Of a DNA stretch of 64,000 nt, positions 25,735-34,384 are shown in pieces. Made by a program: the position numbers and the translations under genes. The notes beneath the pieces are model-generated. The model ran no database searches. It had not been told where the DNA came from and worked only from the letters and a program-made list of their open reading frames with translations. How positions within the stretch are numbered: the first letter of the stretch is position 1; each line of letters starts with the position of its first letter. The stretch is taken from positions 62,001 through 126,000 of the forward strand of contig JBCCXL010000012.1 in the NCBI GenBank assembly GCA_039191605.1. Direction: 5' to 3'. Source of the DNA: JBCCXL01 sp039191605 (GTDB taxonomy: Bacteria > Acidobacteriota > Thermoanaerobaculia > Multivoradales > JAHZIX01).

Positions 25735-27861
25735 ATGTTGATCCGTAAGCTCGATCCCGAGTCTCTGGTTTCCGCCTATAACGTCGATCTCCAGGTGCTT
25801 TACCCCTGGGAGGGAGTAGTGGAGCCGCCTTTCGGCGCCGCCTGGGCGGTGCTGGCGCCGGGCGAGTCGACGAAGCCCCACGCGCACCAGGAATGCGAGA
25901 CCTTCTTTGTCGCCCGCGGCGAGGGCTTGCTGGCCATCGGCGAAGAGCGTCAGCAGGTCGGCCCCGGGAGCGTCTCCTTCCATCCGCCCTTCAACAGCCA
26001 CATCCTCACCAATACCTCCAGCGACGAAGAGCTTCTCTTTCTTACCGTGTGGTGGGAGGACAAGGGCCGCTGGGCTGGGGAGTCCAGCGAGGGGCCGCAG
26101 CAGGCGGCTGCGGATTCTGGCTCGCGGGAAGGCGCGGCCGCCCTGCCCGCCGCGCCGGGGGTGCGCCCCGGCCTGCGCCGGGCGCTGGTGACGGCGGCGC
26201 CGCCGACCCCCAACGGGGACCTGCACATCGGGCACCTTTCCGGCCCCTATCTCGCCGGAGATGTGCACGCTCGCTACCTGCGGGCCGCGGGGGTGGACGC
26301 CCACTTCGTCTTCGGCACCGACGACAACAGCGAATACGTGCAGAGTCAGGGCCAGGCCATGGGCCTGGGGCCGCAGCAGGCGGGAGATCATTTCGCCGAC
26401 GCCATCGACGAGACCCTGGCGGCCGCCAACATCCACCGCACGGTGCTCCCTCGGCCGAACCGCAGCGCCCATCATCGCCAGCTGGTGGTGGACTTTTTCA
26501 CCGCCTTGGTGGAGGCCGACGTGCTGGAGGTGCGGGAAGGCCTAGCGCCCTTCGATGCCGAGACCGGTGCCTACCTCTTCGAGCCCTACATCGGTGGCGC
26601 CTGCCCCGGCTGTGGCGAAGGGGTGGTGGGCAATACCTGCGAGGCCTGTGGGCTGGTCTACGATGCCGCCGAGATCGTCGACGGCCGCGCTACCGGCAGC
26701 GATCAGGCGCCCGAGCTGAAGCCGGTGCGCCGCTTTGTCTTTCCCCTCTCGCGCTACCATGACGCGCTGCGGGAGTATCTGCGCCACGTCGAGATGACCC
26801 CGAGGCTGCGGGCCTTCTGCCTCCAGCGCCTGGAGGCGGGGCTGCCGGACATCGTGGTGACCCACCCCACCGATTGGGGGATTGCGGTGCCGGTGGAGGG
26901 CTGGGAAGACCAGCGCATCTACGTATGGCTGGAGATGGCGGCGCGCTACTTCGCCTATAGCGCCGACCTCGATGAGTTCCAGGCGGCCGCCGGAGATGCG
27001 GAAGCCGCCGCCGACGGCAGCAGCTGGCGGCGATGGTGGAGCGGGGATCAATCCGCCATTCATCAATTCTTCGGCTTCGACAACAGCTTTTACTACGGCC
27101 TGCTGCTGCCGGCTCTCTACCACGCCTTCGATTCCTCCCTACAGCCGGCGGCGGCGATGACCCATAACGAGTTCTATCGGCTGGACGGGCTGAAGTTCTC
27201 CACCAGCCGCGATCACCGCATCCTCGGCCGTGATCTGGTGGCCCAGGCGCCCCGGGACGCGGTGCGCTTCTTCCTCGGCTGGACGGCGCCGGAGCGAGAG
27301 GAGACCAACTTCACCCTGGAAGCCTTCCGGGAGCTGGCGCAGCGGCAGCTCACCGAGGGCTGGCTCTCTTGGCTGGAAGCCCTGGGGCAGCGCCTGAGGG
27401 AGAACGGCGGGGTGCCGTCGACGGGCGATTGGACCAACGATCAGCGCCGCTTCTACCATCGCCTCGAGGAGCTGCTGGAGGACGTCGGCCTCGGCTATGC
27501 GGTGCCCGGCTTCTCGCTGCAGCGCTCGGCGCGGGCTCTGGCGGAGATCGCGCGGGAGGCGCGCCGCTTCGCCGCCGGCGAGGCCGCCTGGGCGCAGGTG
27601 GCCAGTCGCGGCGAGGAGCGTCGCACCGCCCTGGCCCTGGAAGCCCTGGCGGCGAAGGCTCTGGCGGTGGCCGCCGCGCCGCTGATGCCGGATTTCGCCG
27701 CCGCCCTCGGCCGCGCCCTGGGGGTGGAGGACATCAGCGCCTCCGGCGCCTGGCAGCGGGCGCTAGACTGGGTGCCTTCCGGCACCGAGGTCGGAGGGCT
27801 AGACGCCGAATCGCTGCTTGCGGGTCTCGGCGACTATCTCGAGTCCTCGAAGGGAGCCTAG
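25735..27861 (+). CDS. Cupin-methionyl-tRNA-synthetase-like fusion, hydrazine synthetase type
   Basis: A 708-residue didomain protein. The cupin (about 1-110) carries metal ligands His49, His51, Glu53 or Glu55, and His83/His89. A disordered linker leads to a MetRS-like catalytic domain with HIGH (164-167), a four-Cys zinc knuckle (290, 293, 302, 305), and a degenerate KMSKS loop KFSTS (487-491), then a helical C-terminal part. ATG 25735 has AGGA eight bases upstream. Known relatives such as Spb40 activate an amino acid as the adenylate (MetRS part), esterify it to an N-hydroxylated diamino acid, and rearrange it at the cupin metal to an N-N bond. It directly follows the matching N-monooxygenase. 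It is not the housekeeping MetRS. The amino acid activated is unknown. Confidence 0.9.
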   Translation: MLIRKLDPESLVSAYNVDLQVLYPWEGVVEPPFGAAWAVLAPGESTKPHAHQECETFFVARGEGLLAIGEERQQVGPGSVSFHPPFNSHILTNTSSDEELLFLTVWWEDKGRWAGESSEGPQQAAADSGSREGAAALPAAPGVRPGLRRALVTAAPPTPNGDLHIGHLSGPYLAGDVHARYLRAAGVDAHFVFGTDDNSEYVQSQGQAMGLGPQQAGDHFADAIDETLAAANIHRTVLPRPNRSAHHRQLVVDFFTALVEADVLEVREGLAPFDAETGAYLFEPYIGGACPGCGEGVVGNTCEACGLVYDAAEIVDGRATGSDQAPELKPVRRFVFPLSRYHDALREYLRHVEMTPRLRAFCLQRLEAGLPDIVVTHPTDWGIAVPVEGWEDQRIYVWLEMAARYFAYSADLDEFQAAAGDAEAAADGSSWRRWWSGDQSAIHQFFGFDNSFYYGLLLPALYHAFDSSLQPAAAMTHNEFYRLDGLKFSTSRDHRILGRDLVAQAPRDAVRFFLGWTAPEREETNFTLEAFRELAQRQLTEGWLSWLEALGQRLRENGGVPSTGDWTNDQRRFYHRLEELLEDVGLGYAVPGFSLQRSARALAEIAREARRFAAGEAAWAQVASRGEERRTALALEALAAKALAVAAAPLMPDFAAALGRALGVEDISASGAWQRALDWVPSGTEVGGLDAESLLAGLGDYLESSKGA

Positions 27862-27893
27862 GGACGGTGAGCTCTACGGGCTTCGTTCTGCTG

Positions 27894-30800
27894 TCAGGGA
27901 GCTAGCGCCCCTTCGACTCGATCCCAATCCCCGGGCCCGTTCTCGAAGGGAGAGAGATGGAGCGCCTCCACCGGCCGAAGGGTGAGGTTGTCGAAGTGCG
28001 CGCTGGCGACGTCCGGCGCGGCGAGGCTCAGCTCCACTCGGGCGGAGAGGGTGCCCTGCGGGGCGTGGAGCAGGGGAACCGTGCCGTCCCGCCAGTCGGC
28101 GCTGGCGGCAGACTGGCCGCCGGCGTCGAGGGTGAGGAGAGCCTCACCGTCGCAGGCCTCGCCGGCGAAGAAGGTGATTCGAGTGAGAGCCTCGGCGTTC
28201 GCGCCGCTGAGCCGCGACCGATTCCACAATCGATAGCGCACTCCCGGCTCCGCCCCGACGCATTGGTGGAGGCGAGGACCGGCGGATCCGGGAGCCAGGA
28301 TGTCCATTCGGGCGGACCCCGAGGTGCCGAGGCCTGCTGCATCTTCGCTGCTGTAGGCCACTTCGGAGAGGGCGTCGGCTTCGACCACCCAATGAGCGAG
28401 GCTGGAGTCGAAATCGCCGTTGTTGAGGTCATCCAGCGTGCCGAGCACCGCGTCGATTCCGGTCGTCACGGCGTTGGCGATCACGGTGATGTCGTCCCCT
28501 GCGGCGAGGGTCTCGGCGTTGTTCCAGACTTCCTGCTGCCGCGGTCCGGTCCAGCTGCCGCCGGAGAAGGCGACTCGATAGGTGCCGGCCGGTAGACCTC
28601 CCAGCAGGTACTCGGTGTTGCCGAGCTCGAAGGTCTCTCCCCGGGGGACCCATTGGCCGTCTTGAAGCACGAAGGCGGACGCGATGAGCAGCGAAAAGGA
28701 GCCGCCGTTGAGGTTGGTGACGGTGCCGGCAACGGCTCCGGCGGCGAGGAGATCTTCGTCGATGTCCGAGGTCACCGCGCCGAGGCTGACCTCCACCGCG
28801 GTGGCGCCAATGCGGGAGATGGCATTGCGGTAGTACTCGTCGCCATATTGTTGATCCCCAGAGCGGAAGGAGACGAGGTAGTCCCCCGCCGGGAGATTGC
28901 CGCCGAGTTGGTAGCTGCCGTCCGCCGCCGTGGTGGTGGAGCAGGGGGGGATGGCGAGATCGAAGGTGCTTGGGTCCGCCGCCTCGCAGCGCACCTGGAT
29001 GCCCCCGAGGCCGGTGCCGCCGATGTCCGTTACCCGGCCGGCGATAGCGCCGCCTCCAGGTCCGCTGCCCCCGCCGTCCAGCGCCGCGTCGATGGCGGAA
29101 ACCGGCGCGCCGTCGATGGTGATCGGGGTCGCCTGGTCGAGGCTGGCGATATCCTGCCAATATTCCGCCGGCTGCAGGCCGTCCGGGTCGGAGAAGCCGA
29201 CGTAGTACACGCCGTCGAAGAGAGGAGCGAAGCGGTAGGCGCCGCCGCTGTCGCTGCTTACGCGCTGTCGCGGGGCGAGGCGGTCCCCGTCGTAGAGAGT
29301 CACTTCGATCCCCTGCAGCGGCGTGCCGGCGGAGTCGGTAACGGTGCCGGAGATGGCTCCGGGAGGCGCCGTGCCGAGGACGGCGTCGATATTCGTCGTC
29401 GTCTGGCCCGCGGTGACGGTGATGTCGTCGGCCATCTCTACGGTCGCTGCATCGGCCCAGAACTCGCTTTCGGTTCCGCTGCCGGCACCGCTGAAGGAAC
29501 GGCGGGCGACGAAGCCGATGCGGTAGGTTCCTGCGGGAAGGGCGTTCAAGGTGTAGGCGGAGGAATTGATCTCCGCGGTGGAGGCGAAGGCCTTCCAATG
29601 GCCGTCGTCGAAGCGATATGCGGTGACGAAGAGCAGGGCGAAGTCGTTGCCGAAGGGATCGGTGACGGTGCCGGAGATGGCCCCCGCGGGCTCGAGGGTG
29701 GAGTCGAGGCCGCTGAGAGCCTGCCCCGGAACGCCGCTCACCGGCGTCGCCTGGTCAAAGAAGTCGGCGTCATCGTAGTAGCGGGTGCCGTAGCTCCCAT
29801 CAGGCATGCTGAAGCGCAGGGTGTAGCTCGCCGCCGGCAGGTTGCCGCCGAGCTGGAAGGCGCCGCTGGTGTCGGTGATGGCGAAGCAGCTGGGGAAGGC
29901 GATGTCCTCTACGGCCTGGCAGCTCACCCTCACTCCAGAGATCGGCGCTCCGCTGTCGGCGTCGGTCACGACGCCGGCGAAGGCGGCGCCGCCGGGGCCG
30001 GAGCCCGGCCCGTCGAGGACGGCGTCGATGCCGCTGATGGCGGAGTCCGCCACCACCACCGGGGTTGCGAGCTCGAGGCTGGGGGCGTCATCGAAGAATT
30101 CTTCCGGCAGCATCGCGGTGGGATCGGTAAAGCGAAGGTAGTAGGTGTCGGGGTAGAGCAGGTCGATGGAATAGGAGCCGCTGGCGTCGGTCGTAGCGGA
30201 TCGGGGCTCGAGGGTGAGGGAGCTGTCGAAGACGGAGACCTCGATTCCCTCCACTGGCTGGCCGGCGTCGTCGGTGACGGTGCCGGAGATCTCTCCTGGA
30301 GGGCCGGAGCCGAGAATGGCGTCGATACCGCCGGTGGTTTCTCCGGCGAGCACCGGAACGTCCGTGCCGAGGTCGAGGGAATCGACTCCCTGGTAAACCT
30401 CCGTCTCTCGGGGGCCGGTCCAGCTGCCGCCGGAGAAGGCGACTCGGTAGGTGCCCACCGGCAGCGGCCCCAGCCGATAGCTCGTGGCGTTGAGCTCAGA
30501 GGTGCTGCCGACGGGCTCCCAAACGCCGTCGACCAGAGCGTAGGCGGTGACGGTGAGCAGGGAGAAGGCATTGCCGAAGGCATCGCTGACCGTTCCGCTG
30601 ATGGCGCCGGCGGGGTCGAGGGTGGCGTCGATGCCGCCGGTGTCGGCGTTGGAGGCGACGCTCACGGCGGTGGCGCTGGTGTCGTTCACGGCATCGTCAT
30701 AGGTCTGCGCTATCGCCTCGCCGCCGGGGGCGCTGAAGCGCACCAGATAGCTTCCCGCCGGCAGATTGCGCAGTCGGTAGCTTCCGTCTGTCGCGCTGAA

Positions 30801-32297
30801 GGCCGTGGCGACGCTATCGCCGGTGAGGGTGGTGGCGCTGATCCGGGCGCCGAAGAGGGGCAGGTCGCCGCCTCCGCCTGCCGCGTCGTCTCCTAAGAGG
30901 ACCGTGCCGGAGATGGAGCCAGGACCGTCGACGGGGGCGGAGGAAAGGGTCGCGTCGATCGCCGTGACGTCGCTTTCCAACAGAATCTCTGCCGCGTCCG
31001 CCAGGCCGCCGGCGGCATCGAAGTAGGCTTCTTCGAAGCGTCCCTGGGGATCGTAGAACCGCACGCGATAGCCGTCCGGCCAAAGGTCGCTGACGGAATA
31101 GCCGCCGCTGGCGTCGGTGACGGCGATCTGATCGAAGAGAGGCAGCAGTCGGCTGTTGTAGAGGATGACCTCGACGCCTTCGATTGCCGCGCCGCTGGAG
31201 TCGGTGACGGTGCCGCTGAGGGAGAGGTTCGAGCGATCTCCCAGCACGGCGTCGATGCCCCTCACCCTCTCGTCGATGCCCACCGTGACGTCCAGACCGC
31301 TAGCGAGATCGTCGACGTCGTTCCACACCTCGGTGACGGCAGAGGCGGGGACGGGGAAGCGGGTGCCGCTGAAGTGAAGCCGATAGGTTCCCGCCTCGAC
31401 GTCGAGATCAAATGCGGTCTCGCGGTAGGGCAGGTCGGTGCCGGTGGCGAGAACCCAGGCCCCGTCCACAAAGCGGTAGGCGTCTACCCGGGCGTCGTCG
31501 AAGGGGCGTCCGTAGGGGTCCGAAAGGGTGCCCGAGAGGATTCCACCGGGGCCCAATCCCAGCACGCCATCAATGGAGGCGGTGGTCTGACCCTGGATGA
31601 TGGAGAGGGTGCTGGCGTCTGCAAAGAGAGAGGCGCTATCGAAGTATTCGACATAGCTCCGCAGACCTTGTCGCCCGGTGAACTGAATCACGTAGTCGCC
31701 GGTGGGAAGGCCGCCGAGGTCGTAGCTGCCGCTTTCCGCCGAGGCCGCCATCAGGGCGTTGCCGCGAGTCGGCCCGGCTTCGAAGGCGAAGACTAGGGCC
31801 GCTTCAAGGGGTCTACCGCCGGGATCTGTGAGGCTACCGGTAATGCGTGCGGCGAGCTCCATGGGGTTGTCCACCACCACCGTGGCCCCGCCAGAGATGA
31901 CGATGTCCGTAGCGCCGTCGAGATCCGGGGCGCCGTCCCAATATTCAAAGGCGTGGGTTTGGGAACGGTCGTAGAAGAAGAGGCGGTAGGTGCCGTCGAT
32001 CAGTCCGGTGATGCGATAGCTGCCGTCGGCGGCGGTGTCGACGTTCCCCTGCAGGCTCCAGGTGGTGCCGTTTTCCAGCAGTGCGTTGACGTTGACCTGC
32101 GCCAGGGGAGTTCCGTCCTGGGCGGTGACCACGCCGGAGATCGTGCCCCCATCCCCGAGATTCCCTGCTTGAGCTTCGAGGGGGCTGCCGAGGGTCGATA
32201 AGACCAGCGCGATGGAGAGACCCAAGGCGGCGAGGGCGGGGCGGAAGGGGCTGCGTCGAGCTTGAGGTTCAGTCCAGGTCGAGTCGAGATGGTGCAT
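27894..32297 (-). CDS. Large exported protein with 12 carboxypeptidase-regulatory repeats
   Basis: The 1467-residue protein starts at ATG 32297 (MHHLDSTW) with GAGG about six bases upstream. After a signal peptide (cleavage near EAQAG, about residue 45) it holds about twelve carboxypeptidase-regulatory-like beta-sandwich modules, each opening with a phrase like G-A-I-S-G-T-V-T-D and closing with T-G-I-D-A-V-L. Each module of roughly 100 residues has the YRLG-LPAGTYRVAFSG-type turn. The last 190 residues form a jelly-roll domain resembling carbohydrate-binding modules (NGDFDSSLAHW start, HFDNLTLRP end). No sorting signal or membrane anchor is visible. It is probably a secreted or surface protein with structural or adhesive function. 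It is convergent with the hydrazine cassette, only 32 bases away. Confidence 0.85.
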   Translation of the reverse strand: MHHLDSTWTEPQARRSPFRPALAALGLSIALVLSTLGSPLEAQAGNLGDGGTISGVVTAQDGTPLAQVNVNALLENGTTWSLQGNVDTAADGSYRITGLIDGTYRLFFYDRSQTHAFEYWDGAPDLDGATDIVISGGATVVVDNPMELAARITGSLTDPGGRPLEAALVFAFEAGPTRGNALMAASAESGSYDLGGLPTGDYVIQFTGRQGLRSYVEYFDSASLFADASTLSIIQGQTTASIDGVLGLGPGGILSGTLSDPYGRPFDDARVDAYRFVDGAWVLATGTDLPYRETAFDLDVEAGTYRLHFSGTRFPVPASAVTEVWNDVDDLASGLDVTVGIDERVRGIDAVLGDRSNLSLSGTVTDSSGAAIEGVEVILYNSRLLPLFDQIAVTDASGGYSVSDLWPDGYRVRFYDPQGRFEEAYFDAAGGLADAAEILLESDVTAIDATLSSAPVDGPGSISGTVLLGDDAAGGGGDLPLFGARISATTLTGDSVATAFSATDGSYRLRNLPAGSYLVRFSAPGGEAIAQTYDDAVNDTSATAVSVASNADTGGIDATLDPAGAISGTVSDAFGNAFSLLTVTAYALVDGVWEPVGSTSELNATSYRLGPLPVGTYRVAFSGGSWTGPRETEVYQGVDSLDLGTDVPVLAGETTGGIDAILGSGPPGEISGTVTDDAGQPVEGIEVSVFDSSLTLEPRSATTDASGSYSIDLLYPDTYYLRFTDPTAMLPEEFFDDAPSLELATPVVVADSAISGIDAVLDGPGSGPGGAAFAGVVTDADSGAPISGVRVSCQAVEDIAFPSCFAITDTSGAFQLGGNLPAASYTLRFSMPDGSYGTRYYDDADFFDQATPVSGVPGQALSGLDSTLEPAGAISGTVTDPFGNDFALLFVTAYRFDDGHWKAFASTAEINSSAYTLNALPAGTYRIGFVARRSFSGAGSGTESEFWADAATVEMADDITVTAGQTTTNIDAVLGTAPPGAISGTVTDSAGTPLQGIEVTLYDGDRLAPRQRVSSDSGGAYRFAPLFDGVYYVGFSDPDGLQPAEYWQDIASLDQATPITIDGAPVSAIDAALDGGGSGPGGGAIAGRVTDIGGTGLGGIQVRCEAADPSTFDLAIPPCSTTTAADGSYQLGGNLPAGDYLVSFRSGDQQYGDEYYRNAISRIGATAVEVSLGAVTSDIDEDLLAAGAVAGTVTNLNGGSFSLLIASAFVLQDGQWVPRGETFELGNTEYLLGGLPAGTYRVAFSGGSWTGPRQQEVWNNAETLAAGDDITVIANAVTTGIDAVLGTLDDLNNGDFDSSLAHWVVEADALSEVAYSSEDAAGLGTSGSARMDILAPGSAGPRLHQCVGAEPGVRYRLWNRSRLSGANAEALTRITFFAGEACDGEALLTLDAGGQSAASADWRDGTVPLLHAPQGTLSARVELSLAAPDVASAHFDNLTLRPVEALHLSPFENGPGDWDRVEGALAP

Positions 32298-32536
32298 GGT
32301 GAACCTCGAGAAAAAGGGGGGCACGCTAAAAAGCGTCGTCGAAGGCGACTTGATGGCCTGCATACGAAGGGCAGGCGCACGAAGGCGTACCCTTCGAGGA
32401 TCGAGTCGGCTTCAGGAGCGGTGGGGAATCCCCAAAAGGCAGGGGGCGCAAACACGGTCTATTGATACCTTCGACCACCGCCGGGCGGCGGTTTCGGCAG
32501 GATGGCTAACTGCAGTCGAGGCCGATGGAGAGCGAA

Positions 32537-34384
32537 TCAGGGGGAGGGGAATTGGCTGCCCTCGAGCACCCCCGCAACCCCCGAGGAGCGCGGGTCCGCT
32601 GCGGCCTCCTGGAGGCCGTCGGCGCGCAGCGCGACGGCCTGTACCTTGGCGATGTCATCTGGGTCTGCCACCAGGATCGAGTGCCCCAGGCTTTCCAGCA
32701 CCGCCCGGGTTTCCGGGGCGAAGGTATCGCCCTCGACTTCGATTTGATCCGGCAGCCATTGGTGATGAATCCGCGGCCGGTCCAGAGCGCTCTGGAGATC
32801 ATCCTCGTCCACCAGGAGGTGAAGCAGCACGCCGAGGACGTTGGTGGGAATGCGGGAGCCGCCGCGGCCGCCGAGGGCGAGGGCGACGTAGGGAGACTCG
32901 GGGCCGCCGATGGTTTCGGGGTCCTTCGCCGCGGGGGCGCCGTTCGCCGTGGCGTGGCTGCCCTCAGGGGGCGCCTCGGTGGGGGCCGGACGCCAGGCGA
33001 TGGTGGGGCTCATGGAGGAGAGCATGCGCTTGCCGGGGCCGACGGCGTTGGCCTTGCCCTGCACCAGGCCGTAGAGGTTCGGCCGCCCCGGGGCGGCGGC
33101 AAAGTCGTCCATCTCGTTGTTCAAGAACCCGAGGCCGGGAACCCAAACGGCGCTGCCGAAGGCGCCGTTGAGGGTGGTGGTGAGGGCCACCAGGTTGCCG
33201 CTGGCGTCGGCGACGGAGAGATGAGTGGTGTCGGAGGGCTCCGGCGCCGCAAGGGCGGGGTGCAGGCTGGTGGAGACCGTCGCTCGGCGTTCATCGATGG
33301 CGCCGGCGACGTTCGTGACGGCCTCGTCGGCGATCATCTCCTCGGGAAAGAGCTCGGTGCTGCTGGGGTCTCCCATGCGATAGCGGTCGGCGAAAGCATA
33401 ACGGAAGCTCTCGGCTAGCCAATGGGCTCGCTGGGCTCCGAAGCGGGGGTGTTGAGCCCACTCGCTATGCTCGAGAACTCGGGTCACCTGGCCGACGATG
33501 GCTCCTCCGGAGGAGGGCAGGGGCATTCCCGCGATCTCCCAGCCGAAGACGCGGTGGCGAACCGGATCTCGCCACTGCGGTCGGTAGGCGGCGAGGTCGG
33601 CGGCGGTGAGCACGCCGCCGTGGCGGGTGGAGATTTCCTCCATGCGCTGGGCCGCTTCGCTTTGGGCCAGGGCGGCCGCGCCCCCCTCGGCGTAGAGACC
33701 CAGGGTAGCGGCGAGCTGAGGGAGCCGGATTCGCGTTCCGACGGCGGGAGGAGCGCCTCCGGGGAGCCATTGGGCTACGGTTTCGGGAAAGCGCTGGAGG
33801 GCGGAAATCTCTTCGAGGAGATAGTCCGCTAGACGATCGTCCACCAAGAAGCCGTCGTGGGCCAGGCGCCGGGCGGGTTCCACGACCACCGCCCAGGGTA
33901 GAGCTCCGAAGCGCTGGTGGAGTTCCTCCAGCCCGGCGGGGGAGCCCGGGACGCCGGCGGCCTTGGGGCCGATGATGGAGGTTTCCGGCAGGGGCTCGCC
34001 ATCCTCACCGAGAAACATGTCTTCGGTGGCGGCGGCGGGAGCTACCTCGCGGAAATCCAGGGCGGCAAGCTCGCCGTCTACCTTGATCACCGCGAAGCCT
34101 CCGCCGCCCAGATTCCCGGCTTCCGGGTAGACCACCGCGAGGGCCAGGGCGCTGGCGACGGCGGCGTCGACGGCGTTGCCGCCGGCGGCGAGAATCTGCA
34201 GACCGACCTCCGTCGCCCGGACGTGCTCGGTGACCACCGCGCCGCCGGAGCCCGCCTCGGCGGGCTTCGACGCCGCTACGGCGGGGCTCGCGGTGGCGAG
34301 CAGGAGGACGAGGCCGGAGGCGACGAGGAATCGCATTCGGCGTTGGTGGGAGAGCGATGAGGAAGGGAAAGTCGAGGGCATCAT
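32537..34384 (-). CDS. ggt: Gamma-glutamyltransferase (Ntn hydrolase), exported
   Basis: A 615-residue gamma-glutamyltranspeptidase with a signal peptide (about 1-38). The precursor self-cleaves before Thr386 in SDTTHLS, leaving that Thr as the catalytic nucleophile; AVTxTLN-type (LVALTTTLNGAFGS) and MLSSMSPTIA follow as in other family members, as do the GGRGGSRI residues that bind the gamma-glutamyl carboxylate. The Gly-rich GNLGGGGF motif of the large subunit is intact. It acts in the periplasm or outside, cleaving glutathione and other gamma-glutamyl compounds. A loop at about 490-520 is longer and Pro/Ala-rich. Its start overlaps the stop of the upstream alpha/beta hydrolase gene by four bases, so the two are translationally coupled. 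Confidence 0.95.
   Translation of the reverse strand: MMPSTFPSSSLSHQRRMRFLVASGLVLLLATASPAVAASKPAEAGSGGAVVTEHVRATEVGLQILAAGGNAVDAAVASALALAVVYPEAGNLGGGGFAVIKVDGELAALDFREVAPAAATEDMFLGEDGEPLPETSIIGPKAAGVPGSPAGLEELHQRFGALPWAVVVEPARRLAHDGFLVDDRLADYLLEEISALQRFPETVAQWLPGGAPPAVGTRIRLPQLAATLGLYAEGGAAALAQSEAAQRMEEISTRHGGVLTAADLAAYRPQWRDPVRHRVFGWEIAGMPLPSSGGAIVGQVTRVLEHSEWAQHPRFGAQRAHWLAESFRYAFADRYRMGDPSSTELFPEEMIADEAVTNVAGAIDERRATVSTSLHPALAAPEPSDTTHLSVADASGNLVALTTTLNGAFGSAVWVPGLGFLNNEMDDFAAAPGRPNLYGLVQGKANAVGPGKRMLSSMSPTIAWRPAPTEAPPEGSHATANGAPAAKDPETIGGPESPYVALALGGRGGSRIPTNVLGVLLHLLVDEDDLQSALDRPRIHHQWLPDQIEVEGDTFAPETRAVLESLGHSILVADPDDIAKVQAVALRADGLQEAAADPRSSGVAGVLEGSQFPSP

Noticed and set aside
25735..27861. 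Housekeeping methionyl-tRNA synthetase with an added cupin
   Set aside because: The altered KMSKS loop, the N-terminal cupin and pairing with an N-monooxygenase fit hydrazine synthetases better than tRNA charging.
28653..30896. A 747-codon open frame on the + strand
   Set aside because: It lies fully inside the repeat protein on the minus strand; its Gly/Val/Glu-rich sequence mirrors that protein's repeats and has no family features.
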